Assembly (NCBI GenBank): GCA_027484145.1
Contig: JAIXUH010000005.1
Span: forward strand, 62,001 to 126,000
Length of the DNA: 64,000 nucleotides
DNA from: Rhodobacter sp.
GTDB lineage: Bacteria; Pseudomonadota; Alphaproteobacteria; Rhodobacterales; Rhodobacteraceae
Direction of reading: 5' to 3'
The notes under the pieces were generated by a model, which saw only the letters and a program-made list of their open reading frames with translations, was not told the origin of the DNA and ran no database searches. Shown piece by piece: positions 51,413 to 60,162 of this stretch. Numbering within the stretch: the stretch's first letter is position 1; the number at the start of each line of letters is the position of its first letter. The position numbers were made by a program, and so were the translations under genes.

Positions 51413-52660
51413 TTACTTCAGGAAGCCGCCTTCTTTTGCAGCGGTGTCATAGGCGGCCTTTACGTCGGCCAGCGCCTGGTCCGCCTCTTCCTTGCCGGCG
51501 ATGAAGTCAGCCAGTTCAGCCGACAGCGCGGTGTGCAAAAGGCCCATATAGGGCTGCATCGGATAGGCGCGGGCGCCGCCCGTGGCATTGCCGATCACGC
51601 CAACGGCCGCCGGGCCAGGTTCGTACCCTGCAACCAGCCAAGTTGCGGCGTGCGGGTGGGCGGCCACGGTTTCCGGGCTGATCCCTTTGACCATGGCTTG
51701 GAAGGAAACTTCGGCATCAGCGTCTGAGATGTTCTTGGCAATGCTGAATCCGTCCCACCACAGGGCCGCAGCCGGGATCGTGCCACCGCCGATTGTGGGA
51801 GCTGCGGCAAAGGCGGTGTTGGCTGCGATGTCAGCGTTAGCGGTGGCCGGGTCGGTCGCAGCCCCGGCCAAAGAGCCCCACTGGCTCATGATGGCGACAG
51901 AGCCTGCATCCCAAATCTTGTTCAGCTCGTTCGCGTCATAGGTCAGGTAATCGGGGTTCATGAAGCCTGTCATCGCCCGCATGGTTTCCAGCACCTTGCG
52001 GCCATTTTCATTGTCGATCGCCAGTTCGGCACTGCCGGGCGCAAAGAAATCAGCGCCGGTGCCCAGATACATGTTCACGAATTCGGCGGCGAGGTCCCAA
52101 CCCGGCTTGTCTGAGGCCGCCAGCGGGTAGTCCATCAACCCGGCGTCCTTGATCTTTTGCGCGGCGACAAGCACCTCTTCATAGCTGGTCGGCACGGCGA
52201 CGCCGGCCTTTTCAAGAATATCCTTTCGGTAAAACATGTGCTGGCCGTTGCCCATGAAGGCGATGGCCATGACCTTGCCGTCGATCTTGATCAACTGGTT
52301 TGGCTGCAACGACTGACCGTACTTGGCGACCAAATCATCGAGGGGACGGATCAGGTCTTCGTTCAAGAGTGGAACAATGGAGTTATTGGCAACGACCGCG
52401 ACGGAGTATTCCGCCGGGTTTACGGTAAGGGCCGGGCCTTGGATGTTCTTATGCTCTGCCGTGGCGTTGGCGGTTACAGTGACCGCGGCGGTGGCGCAGG
52501 ATGTGGCGACGTCGTTGACGATGCGCAGGGCCTCGAAATCATTGGACAGGATTCGGACCGAGCCTGCCCCTTGAATGCCGCAATCAGCAAATGCAGCAGT
52601 GCCGGCGATGAGTGCTGCCAGGCTGACGGCGCCGGCGGCGAAGGTTTTGGTAAACTTCAT
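51413..52660 (-). CDS. CUT1-type extracellular solute-binding protein
   Basis: 415 residues with Sec signal (MKFTKTFAAGAVSLAALIAG, cut after AAFA). The mature part is a family 1 solute-binding protein: FMGNGQHMFYRKDILEKAGV and VPTSYEEVLVAAQKIKDAGL are classic. It contains two cysteines near the mature start (DCGIQGAG and SCATA), possibly bridged. It heads the LacI-regulated transporter operon; operator C is 98 bp upstream. Ligand is not deducible: carbohydrates, polyols and amides are all possible. Confidence 0.92.
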   Translation of the reverse strand: MKFTKTFAAGAVSLAALIAGTAAFADCGIQGAGSVRILSNDFEALRIVNDVATSCATAAVTVTANATAEHKNIQGPALTVNPAEYSVAVVANNSIVPLLNEDLIRPLDDLVAKYGQSLQPNQLIKIDGKVMAIAFMGNGQHMFYRKDILEKAGVAVPTSYEEVLVAAQKIKDAGLMDYPLAASDKPGWDLAAEFVNMYLGTGADFFAPGSAELAIDNENGRKVLETMRAMTGFMNPDYLTYDANELNKIWDAGSVAIMSQWGSLAGAATDPATANADIAANTAFAAAPTIGGGTIPAAALWWDGFSIAKNISDADAEVSFQAMVKGISPETVAAHPHAATWLVAGYEPGPAAVGVIGNATGGARAYPMQPYMGLLHTALSAELADFIAGKEEADQALADVKAAYDTAAKEGGFLK

Positions 52661-52757
52661 AGTGGTTCGTTCCCCTCTGCTGGCGAAACGCTCGCCGGTT
52701 GGCTGTTGGACGGCAGGACTCAGATGGCGCCTGCCTTAGGCGAAAAGGTAAACACCT

Positions 52758-52775
52758 TTTGCATACGATTGCAAA
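52758..52775. promoter_or_regulatory. LacI-type operator C (before transporter operon)
   Basis: TTTGCATACGATTGCAAA: perfect six-base arms around TACGAT with the central CG. Located 98 bp upstream of the binding-protein start. Confidence 0.8.
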
Positions 52776-52815
52776 CACTATGTGCTATGGCCGTCATTCG
52801 GGCCTGAAAGCACAT

Positions 52816-52838
52816 CGGCCCGCCTTGGAGGCGGGCCG
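52816..52838 (-). terminator. Terminator-like hairpin after the double-NTF2 gene
   Basis: Perfect 9-bp GC-rich stem (CGGCCCGCC / GGCGGGCCG) with a five-base loop, 23 bases beyond the stop of the minus-strand gene and ahead of operator C. Confidence 0.65.
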
Positions 52839-52861
52839 CTTACCGGTCGGTTGCATAATGA

Positions 52862-54022
52862 TCAGGCGTTGGCCGTCAGGCTGGCAGATTTGACGTCAGC
52901 CATCTGGGCAAGTTTGATCTGGACCAGTGCCGAGGCCTCATCATAAACGCGCCATTCGTCGACGATCTTGCCGTTCTTGTAGTGGAAATGGGTGATGCCC
53001 ATGATCTGCACCCGTTTGCCCGTGGGCGTGCCGAGGTGGTTCAGGATGCCAAAGCCAATGTGGTGGCCTTCCATGATCCAACGAACTGCAACTTTCTCGC
53101 CGCCTTCTTCGCAGGGGGTCGAGCAGATGTGGTGCACGGTAAAGGCTGCGTCGGGGATAGAGCCGATCAGGCCAAGCGTCTGGTGGATGATCGCGGCGTG
53201 ACCATAGAGTTCAGCCATCAGAGGGCCGTGATACTGCGCGGTGGCTGCATAGACCTTGGCGATGGTTCCCAGCATCTTGCGGTTAAAGACATCATGCAGC
53301 CAGCGAAGGGTGTGACGTTCCAGATCTGAATTCGCAAGTGCCAGGTCAGGCTCTGCTTCGGGCGGGTATTGGCCGATCATGTGGCGGTTTTCGCCGATAT
53401 CCAGCGAAACCATGCCCTTGTCGAAGGCAGATTTGGCAATCCGCTCGGCATAGCCCTGCACATCAACGCCAAGTTGCTGCAAGATCGCGGTGGTGTCGGC
53501 GACAACCCATTCCCGGTAAATCTTGTTCTCATAGATCATGCAGTCGGCGACAGTGCGCGAGGTGAACATGCGGCCTGTTGCAGGCCCGAGGTGCCCGTTC
53601 TGGCTGTGCCGCCCTGTGCCGGTGACCAGGTGTGAGGTGTAAAAGCCTTCGTCTTCGTTTCCTTTCCAGATGACATGCGTGGCCATTCCGCGCCGTTCGG
53701 GAAAGCTGACAAGCCGTTGGATTGTGTCGCGGACAACCTCTTCGCGGGTGTAAAGCGTGCCCGTGGTGCCATAGAGGACACAGTTGTGCGTGTAATGGCT
53801 GTAGATCAGCCCGATATCACGTTCGTCCCAGATAAGATGAGTGCAGCGGACGATGTAGTCGACAATGTCGGTGTAGATCGGGTCGAAGCCGCGCATCGGT
53901 TGCGTGCGCGTGCCATTACGCGGCGCAAGGTCGGGGTAGTCATGTCGTTCAACTTGCCTGACACGATCAGGGTGGGTGGGAGTCAACTCTCCACCCTTCT
54001 GGCTGTCCACCTTTTCCGACAT
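52862..54022 (-). CDS. Double SnoaL/NTF2-fold protein
   Basis: 386 residues made of two NTF2-like domains: the first around residues 50-180 (HLIWDERDIGLIYSHYTHNC, REWVVADTTAILQQLGVDV), the second around 225-365 (FNRKMLGTIAKVYAATAQYH, ITHFHYKNGKIVDEWRVYDE). Each carries the acidic/His residues typical of ester cyclase or SnoaL-like proteins. I prefer the start at 54022, six bases after GGGAG; upstream ATGs at 54028 and 54037 are less well placed. It is a separate unit with operator D 80 bp upstream, so probably in the LacI regulon. Function unknown. Confidence 0.82.
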   Translation of the reverse strand: MSEKVDSQKGGELTPTHPDRVRQVERHDYPDLAPRNGTRTQPMRGFDPIYTDIVDYIVRCTHLIWDERDIGLIYSHYTHNCVLYGTTGTLYTREEVVRDTIQRLVSFPERRGMATHVIWKGNEDEGFYTSHLVTGTGRHSQNGHLGPATGRMFTSRTVADCMIYENKIYREWVVADTTAILQQLGVDVQGYAERIAKSAFDKGMVSLDIGENRHMIGQYPPEAEPDLALANSDLERHTLRWLHDVFNRKMLGTIAKVYAATAQYHGPLMAELYGHAAIIHQTLGLIGSIPDAAFTVHHICSTPCEEGGEKVAVRWIMEGHHIGFGILNHLGTPTGKRVQIMGITHFHYKNGKIVDEWRVYDEASALVQIKLAQMADVKSASLTANA

Positions 54023-54101
54023 GCTCATCTCCCTCATGCGCCCAATCGCCGACTCACGGTCCAGCAAAGCATTCTTCCAGATCAAACAACAAGTGATGCA
54101 A

Positions 54102-54119
54102 TCAGCATACGTATGCAAG
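54102..54119. promoter_or_regulatory. LacI-type operator D (before double-NTF2 gene)
   Basis: TCAGCATACGTATGCAAG contains the perfect 12-bp palindrome GCATACGTATGC with central CG and matches the core of operators B and C. Located about 80 bp upstream of the start. Confidence 0.7.
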
Positions 54120-54331
54120 TCCTTATTGTCTACAAGGTTTGGCGCCCTGTCCTTGGCTTCATTTTCAGGGCTGAAGGGTGACCGTGCATGCAAAGAGAAG
54201 GTTAGCCTGAATGACGTGTTCGACCGAAAGAAACCGGTCGCGCGACTGATGTAGGCTTACCGAGGCACTACACAATCCTTGACTTCTGATACAGACCCGA
54301 AACTATGATCCAAATCGAAACGGAGGTTGCC

Positions 54332-55399
54332 TTGGCTGGAATCGTTCTTGATCGTGTGTCCAAGAAGTTCGGGGCGGTAGAGGTCATTCGTGACATCAGC
54401 CTGCAGATACAGCCGGGCGAGTTCGTGGTTTTTCTGGGCCCGTCCGGCTCGGGCAAGACCACATTGCTGCGGATGATCGCGGGTTTGGAAAGCATCGACG
54501 CTGGTGGCTTGATGATCAACAGCGTCCGGTCCGAAGGTCTGGCGCCCGGTCAACGCAATCTGGCGATGGTGTTCCAGAACTATGCACTTTATCCGCATAT
54601 GACTGTGGCCGAAAACATGGCCTTCGGGCTAAAGAACATCGGCCTGCCCAGCGATCAGATCAAGGCGCGTGTGGCCGAGGCGGCTCGGATGCTTGAAATG
54701 GAAAAACTGCTCGACCGCCGTCCGGCGGAACTGTCCGGCGGTCAGCGGCAGCGCGTCGCCATCGGCCGGGCCATCGTGAAAGAACCAAAGGCTTTTCTGT
54801 TTGACGAGCCGCTGTCGAACCTCGACGCAGCGCTGCGGGTGCGGACGCGGGTTGAACTTGCAGAACTGCACCAGCGACTGGGATCGACGATGATCTACGT
54901 CACGCATGACCAGACCGAAGCGATGACACTGGCCGACCGGATCGTGATCCTGAACAACTGCCGGATCGAACAGGTTGGCACGCCGATCGAGGTTTACACC
55001 CGCCCCGTCTCGCGCTTTGTAGCAGGCTTTGTCGGATCGCCGTCGATGAACTTTCTGCCAGTCACATTGACAGGCAGTGGTGACAGGGTGGCGGCCCGTC
55101 TGGCGGATGGCGCCGTGATAAACTTGCCCTCGGCTCCGAAAGGTGATGGCCCGTGGGAACTTGGAATCCGGCCCGAAGCATTGACCGTGGTATCCCAAGG
55201 GCTGACCAAGGCAACGGCCACCGTGGTGGAACGGCTGGGTGACCGGACGCTGGTCTATGCCAAGTTGTCGGACGGCACGCAGGTGATTGCGCAGGATCAT
55301 GGCAAGTCGGTCGTCAAAGCTGGGGACACTGTCAGCCTTGGGTTCGACACGTCCGAGTTGCATCTGTTCGACGGGCAGGGCCGCGCGGTGTTGCCGTAG
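54332..55399 (+). CDS. UgpC/MalK-type ABC ATPase for the arabinoside importer
   Basis: 355 residues: GPSGSGKTTLLRMIAGLE, LSGGQRQRVAIGRAI, FLFDEPLSNLDAALRV and a TOBE domain with ELGIRPEALTVV. I chose the TTG at 54332 because GGAGG lies five bases before it and the protein then begins MAGIVLDRVSKKFG as in the family; an ATG 27 bases earlier has no ribosome site. It points towards, not along, the two permease genes at 55401-57121, its likely partners, which otherwise lack an ATPase. Such ATPases can serve several importers. Confidence 0.9.
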   Translation: MAGIVLDRVSKKFGAVEVIRDISLQIQPGEFVVFLGPSGSGKTTLLRMIAGLESIDAGGLMINSVRSEGLAPGQRNLAMVFQNYALYPHMTVAENMAFGLKNIGLPSDQIKARVAEAARMLEMEKLLDRRPAELSGGQRQRVAIGRAIVKEPKAFLFDEPLSNLDAALRVRTRVELAELHQRLGSTMIYVTHDQTEAMTLADRIVILNNCRIEQVGTPIEVYTRPVSRFVAGFVGSPSMNFLPVTLTGSGDRVAARLADGAVINLPSAPKGDGPWELGIRPEALTVVSQGLTKATATVVERLGDRTLVYAKLSDGTQVIAQDHGKSVVKAGDTVSLGFDTSELHLFDGQGRAVLP

Positions 55400-55400
55400 G

Positions 55401-56243
55401 CTAGCCCTTTATCCCGGCTGAAAGGGTGATTGCTTCGGTCACTTTGCGCTGGAACAACAGATAGGCCACGGCGACAGGCAGGCCCGCCAGCACTGCCGCA
55501 GCAAGCTGACGCGCGTAATAGACGCCAAAAGCGTCATTCACCTGCGTGATCCCTACCGGCATTGTCATCATCTCTGTCCGCGTGACCGACAGGAAGGGCC
55601 ACAGAAATGCGTTCCATGTCCAGATGAACGTCACAATCGCCAATGCAGTCGTTACGCCCCAGTTCATGGGCAGATAAATCTTGAACAGAATGCCGAATTC
55701 GCCTGCGTTGTCCATCACAGCTGCCTCGCGGAAATCCTTTGGCACCTGATCGAAGAACTGCTTGTAGACGATGATGATCACTGGATGAATCAACTGCGGC
55801 AACATGATCCCGGCCCATGTATTGATCAGGCCAAGCTGCGAGACGAGGACGAAGTGGTTGATGATCAGGGCCTGCGTCGGAACCATGAAACTGGCTAGGA
55901 TCAGCCACCACAACGCGGTGCGGCCCGGGAACTGCAGTTGTGACAGGGCATAGCCGCAAAGCATCGAGGTAACGATGGTGATCACCGTCACCCCGACGGC
56001 CACTGCCACTGAGTTCAGATACCAATTGCCGATCTGAGTCGTGGTGAGTGCGGTCAGATAGTGATCGAAGGTCAGATTCTCGGGCCAAAGCTCAATATAG
56101 GGGCGTACGACTTCGTCCTCGGGTTTCAAGGATGAGATGACGCCCCAATAAAGCGGAAAGGCCCATAGGACGGCGGCCAGCACCGTGGCAACGGTCAGAA
56201 CCCCGCCCCAGAAGTTAGCAGTCTGGATGCCCGGTCTGGTCAT
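55401..56243 (-). CDS. MalG-type ABC permease (arabinoside importer)
   Basis: 280-residue six-span permease with EAA loop EAAVMDNAGEFGILFKIYLP and the FIWTWNAFLWPFLSV region. Start at 56243 overlaps the partner permease stop (ATGA). Ends one base from the convergent ATPase stop. Confidence 0.92.
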   Translation of the reverse strand: MTRPGIQTANFWGGVLTVATVLAAVLWAFPLYWGVISSLKPEDEVVRPYIELWPENLTFDHYLTALTTTQIGNWYLNSVAVAVGVTVITIVTSMLCGYALSQLQFPGRTALWWLILASFMVPTQALIINHFVLVSQLGLINTWAGIMLPQLIHPVIIIVYKQFFDQVPKDFREAAVMDNAGEFGILFKIYLPMNWGVTTALAIVTFIWTWNAFLWPFLSVTRTEMMTMPVGITQVNDAFGVYYARQLAAAVLAGLPVAVAYLLFQRKVTEAITLSAGIKG

Positions 56244-57121
56244 CTGCGGCCCCCCGCAAGACGCAGAAGCTGGAATTGCAGCACCGATACAACGACAACC
56301 AGCACAAAAAGCGTGACTGCCACGGCCGCGGCGCGGCCGCCCTGATCCTGCTGAAAGGCGCGTTGAAAGACATAGTAGACCAGCACCATGTTGTCGTTCG
56401 GGCGGCCCCCTTGCGAGAACAGGTAAACCTGATCGAAGATCTTCAGCTGCGCGATCAATTGAATGGTAAACACCAGAGAGGTTACGGGCCACAGAAGCGG
56501 CCACGTGATACGCCGGAACGTCGTCCAGCGCCCGGCATTATCCAGGGCTGCGGCCTCGTAAATCTCGACCGGAATGGCGCGCAGACCCGCAAGAAAAAGC
56601 AGGATCGAAAAGCCCGCAGTCCACCAGATCGTCACGATCGCAACAGCAGGCATGAACCAGTCACGGGTTTTCATGATCGGAATTCGATCCATGCCCAAAA
56701 GGTCAAGGATGTGCATTAGGATGCCGAACTGAAAGTTCAGCACCCAATCCCAGATCAGGTAGACGACCGAGACGGGCAGGATGTAAGGCAGGAAGAACAG
56801 CGCCAGGATCACAGATTGCAGCCGCCCCTTAAGGCGCGAAATGCTGAGCCCGATCAGGAGCGCAATGATGGTGCCGGGCAGAACGGTAAGCAGCACAAAA
56901 TATGCGGTATTCCAGGCGGCTGTACGAAAACGCGGATCTTTGGGCAGGCGCTCGTAGTTTTCGGTGCCGACCCAGTCTCCGTCGCCGATCAGGGGGGCAT
57001 CGGTGAAGGAAATCCCAAACATCTGGATTGTGGGCCAGACAAAGACCAGAAGGTAGATGGCAAGGAAAGGCGCCACCAGAACGGCGGCGACGAGGGCATC
57101 CTTGCGGCGGTTGGTCAGCAT
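56240..57121 (-). CDS. MalF-type ABC permease (arabinoside importer)
   Basis: 293-residue permease with EAA loop EAAALDNAGRWTTFRRITWP. Opens MLTNRRKDALVAAVLVAPFL with a first span and lacks a long periplasmic loop. Follows the binding-protein gene across a hairpin. Confidence 0.92.
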   Translation of the reverse strand: MLTNRRKDALVAAVLVAPFLAIYLLVFVWPTIQMFGISFTDAPLIGDGDWVGTENYERLPKDPRFRTAAWNTAYFVLLTVLPGTIIALLIGLSISRLKGRLQSVILALFFLPYILPVSVVYLIWDWVLNFQFGILMHILDLLGMDRIPIMKTRDWFMPAVAIVTIWWTAGFSILLFLAGLRAIPVEIYEAAALDNAGRWTTFRRITWPLLWPVTSLVFTIQLIAQLKIFDQVYLFSQGGRPNDNMVLVYYVFQRAFQQDQGGRAAAVAVTLFVLVVVVSVLQFQLLRLAGGRR

Positions 57122-57139
57122 GGCATTCCTTGCAAAGGC

Positions 57140-57165
57140 GGGCCGTCCACACGAACGGACGGCCC
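57140..57165 (-). terminator. Hairpin between binding-protein and permease genes
   Basis: Perfect 9-bp stem (GGGCCGTCC / GGACGGCCC) with an eight-base loop, 15 bases after the binding-protein stop. Likely attenuator or mRNA-stabilising stem. Confidence 0.7.
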
Positions 57166-57180
57166 TATGAATCGTTCAGA

Positions 57181-58452
57181 TTAAAGCGCGTTCAGCTCTT
57201 CCTTGATTGATTCGACAGCTTCTGCTGGCTCCATCTCGCCGTTCAGGGTCGGGACAAAGTAGGTGGACATGACATCAAAGATCGGCCCGGCCACGCCTGC
57301 CAGTGGCGATTTCGGGTCGAAGATCATGTTGGCCGTGAGCGAAGAATAGGTCGCGTTCGGCTCCATCGCAGCGTATTCCGGCGAGGCCGTCACCGGACCA
57401 TAGGCCGGAATGTGACCTGCCGTGGCCCACAGAAGCGAGTTCTTCTCGATCCAGGACACCACTTCCAGAACCGCGGCGCGCTTCTCGGGCGTCATTTCCT
57501 TGCCTTGGTTCGCAGGAATCGCGAACGAGTGGCTGTCGGCATAGGTCGCGGGTTTGTCAAAGATCACTGGCAGTTCGACGGCGCCCCAGTTGAACAACTT
57601 TCCTTGGGCGTTCAGGTCGGTCATCGTCGGTACTTCCCAGACACCGTTGATCATCATCGCCGCCTCACCCGAGGTGAACAGGGCAACAGTGGCCGGATAG
57701 TCGGTGTAGGTCGATTGCAGGCCACCCTTGGTCCATTCCGCCAGAACACCCAGCGCGTTTGCCAGCTTGTCGCCGTTGTCGCCCGCAAGGAATTCGCCAC
57801 CCGTCATCAACTCGCCGTTCTGCTGGCCCATCAGCGAATAGATGGTCCGGAACATAAAGTTACCGTCAGCTGTGACAGAGCCCAACGGGAACTTGACGCC
57901 ACCATCCTTCAGGGCCTGAAGTGTGGCAGTAAACCCCTCGCGGCTGTCAAGGCCCTTGGGTTTGCCAGCTTCATCCAGCAGTCCGGCTTTCTCTAGGATG
58001 TCCTTGTTGTAGTAAAGCACGATGGGGTGTGTATCGAGCGGCACGGCATATTGCTTGCCTTCGATGGTCACTGCGTCCCACGTGGCGGGCGCGAAATCTG
58101 CCGACGAGAGGCCCATCGCTGCCCAGTCATCGGCAGTGAGTTCTTGCAACACGCCCTGCTGCACCGCCAGCGGGATGCGGCTGGCATGATAGGTCATGAC
58201 GTCCGGCGCCTCTCCCACGGCGGCCGAGGTCTGAACCTTGGCATAGAACGGGGTGCCCCATTCCAGCGTGGTGGCGTCGATCTTGATCGCGCCGGCGTGG
58301 GCAGCGTTGAAGTCCTCGATCAGTTTCTTCATCCGCACGCCATCGCCGCCGCCCAGGAAATCCCACCAGACGACGGTCTCTTCCGCCCGTGCGACGCCGG
58401 TAAAGCCCAGCGTCGCAACGATGGCAGCCTTCAGCATTCCATTTACGGTCAT
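57181..58452 (-). CDS. Extracellular solute-binding protein, probable arabinoside-binding
   Basis: 423 residues, Sec signal (MTVNGMLKAAIVATLGFTGV, cut after ARAE-ish), then a family 1 binding domain with VWWDFLGGGDGVRMKKLIED and VPLDTHPIVLYYNKDILEKA. Start at 58452 has GGAGG seven bases upstream. It follows the GH51 gene by 107 bp, with a palindrome in between, and precedes two permeases. Ligand inferred as arabinose oligosaccharides or other furanosides from the neighbour enzyme. Confidence 0.9.
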   Translation of the reverse strand: MTVNGMLKAAIVATLGFTGVARAEETVVWWDFLGGGDGVRMKKLIEDFNAAHAGAIKIDATTLEWGTPFYAKVQTSAAVGEAPDVMTYHASRIPLAVQQGVLQELTADDWAAMGLSSADFAPATWDAVTIEGKQYAVPLDTHPIVLYYNKDILEKAGLLDEAGKPKGLDSREGFTATLQALKDGGVKFPLGSVTADGNFMFRTIYSLMGQQNGELMTGGEFLAGDNGDKLANALGVLAEWTKGGLQSTYTDYPATVALFTSGEAAMMINGVWEVPTMTDLNAQGKLFNWGAVELPVIFDKPATYADSHSFAIPANQGKEMTPEKRAAVLEVVSWIEKNSLLWATAGHIPAYGPVTASPEYAAMEPNATYSSLTANMIFDPKSPLAGVAGPIFDVMSTYFVPTLNGEMEPAEAVESIKEELNAL

Positions 58453-58542
58453 TCTTTTCCTCCCTCATGGCGGCGTGGTTCGCCGCGTCTCCGGGTAAAA
58501 GCGTACCGCCTTTCCCGATTCGATCAACGAAAACCTGATATA

Positions 58543-58559
58543 TATCCGAAATGCGGATA
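58543..58559. promoter_or_regulatory. Palindrome TATCCG-N5-CGGATA, candidate operator
   Basis: Perfect six-base arms around AAATG in the gap between the GH51 gene and the binding-protein gene, about 90 bp upstream of the latter. It ends at the GH51 stop codon. The winged-helix regulator upstream of the GH51 gene is the natural candidate binder. Confidence 0.5.
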
Positions 58560-60065
58560 CTATAGTTCGACCCGGATCATCGAGTATGAATGCGGTTGAA
58601 GGGTCAACGTCACGCCCTTGCCCTCCAGCTTTGCCCCGCTGCCCTTTTGCGGAGCCACGTTGTCCGGGTTGGTCTTCGAGTTCCGTGCCTCAAGATCGGC
58701 ATGCTTGATCAGTGTATGTTCCACCGTCTTGGCAACAAAGCCATCTAAGGCCAGATCAACCTCCATCGTCTCGGTGGCCGAACGATTGATGGCGAAAAAG
58801 GTCAGCGTGCCCGCGTCATCGTCACGCACACCCGCGATATCCAGCCATGGCACGCGTGCCGCCGCATCAGCGTCGTAGGTCGGCACCTCGACCGCCAATT
58901 GCATCGCCGTGCCACGCCCATGTTTTGAAGCAAAGAGGAAGGGCCAGTAGATCGTCTGCCGCCACGCCGCACCGCCAGGCTCGGTCATGATCGGTGCGAT
59001 CACGTTCACCAATTGTGCGATGCAAGCGATCTTCACCACATCGGCGCGGCGGATGAAGGTGTTCAGAATGCAGCCGACCTGCAGCACATCCTCGAAATTG
59101 TATTGGTCCTCCAGCAAAACCGGTGCTTCCGGCCAGTCCCACGTCCGCATCCTTTCGGCATCCGCCTTGCGTTCGTGATACCAGACGTTCCATTCGTCAA
59201 AGGAAATGGTCACCTGCCGCTTTGACCGCTTCTTCGCCTTCACATAGTCGATGATGCCTGCGACCGTGCCGACGTAAGTGTCCAGCTTCTGTGATAGTGC
59301 GAGGAATTCGTTGGAATTCTTCTCGTAATTCTCGAAATACATGTGCAGGCTGATGTGGTCGACCTGATCGTAGGTTTCCTCCAGCACCGTCGCTTCCCAC
59401 TGGGGATAGGTCGGCATGTTGGAGTGTGAAGAACCGCACACCACTAGCTCCAGCGTCGGGTCAAGGCCACGCAGGGCCTTGGCGGTTTCATTGGCAAGGT
59501 GCCCATATTCCCCGGCTGTCTTGTGGCCAACCTGCCACGGCCCATCCATCTCGTTGCCCAGACACCAAAGGCGGCAATTCCAAGGCTCTTTCCGACCGTT
59601 CTTCGCTCGCAGGTCTGACCAGTAGGTTCCGCCTTTGTGGTTCACGTATTCAACAAAGGCCCGCGCTTCATCCAGTCCCCTTGAGCCGAGGTTCACCGCC
59701 AGCATCATCTCGGTCCCGGCCTTTTCGGCCCAATCGGCGAATTCGTGGATACCAACCTGGTTTGATTCCGTCGTGCGCCAGGCAAGGTCCAGCCGCTTTG
59801 GCCGCTGGTCCTTTGGACCGATGCCATCTTCCCAGTTGTAGGCCGAAACAAAGTTGCCGCCCGGATAGCGACAAATCGGGGTGTCGATGGCGCGCACAAG
59901 GTCGATCACATCGCGGCGCATTCCCTCTGCGTCAGCAGTCGGATGGCCGGGTTCATAGATCCCGGTATAGACTGCACGCCCAAGATGTTCCAGAAATGAC
60001 CCATACAACCTTTTGTCAATATCCGCGATTGTATAGGCGCTGTGCGCCGTGACCCGAGCCTTCAT
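58560..60065 (-). CDS. abfA: GH51 alpha-L-arabinofuranosidase
   Basis: 501-residue cytoplasmic glycosidase that removes terminal arabinofuranose from arabinan or arabinoxylan fragments. The TIM barrel has RYPGGNFVSAYNWEDGIGP, the acid/base Glu172 in CLGNEMDGPW, and nucleophile Glu291 in ISFDEWNVWY. A beta domain closes the C-terminus (residues about 390-500). No signal peptide, so it acts on imported oligosaccharides. Start at 60065 has GGGAGG five bases upstream. Grouped with the ABC importer and a regulator. Confidence 0.95.
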   Translation of the reverse strand: MKARVTAHSAYTIADIDKRLYGSFLEHLGRAVYTGIYEPGHPTADAEGMRRDVIDLVRAIDTPICRYPGGNFVSAYNWEDGIGPKDQRPKRLDLAWRTTESNQVGIHEFADWAEKAGTEMMLAVNLGSRGLDEARAFVEYVNHKGGTYWSDLRAKNGRKEPWNCRLWCLGNEMDGPWQVGHKTAGEYGHLANETAKALRGLDPTLELVVCGSSHSNMPTYPQWEATVLEETYDQVDHISLHMYFENYEKNSNEFLALSQKLDTYVGTVAGIIDYVKAKKRSKRQVTISFDEWNVWYHERKADAERMRTWDWPEAPVLLEDQYNFEDVLQVGCILNTFIRRADVVKIACIAQLVNVIAPIMTEPGGAAWRQTIYWPFLFASKHGRGTAMQLAVEVPTYDADAAARVPWLDIAGVRDDDAGTLTFFAINRSATETMEVDLALDGFVAKTVEHTLIKHADLEARNSKTNPDNVAPQKGSGAKLEGKGVTLTLQPHSYSMIRVEL

Positions 60066-60162
60066 CGCTTCCTCCCGTCCGGATATGACCATCCGCTTCT
60101 CTGGTTAATACCAGCTTTCCGGGTATAGTTCGTCAGGAGTCGCCGCTGGTCAAGCGAAAACG

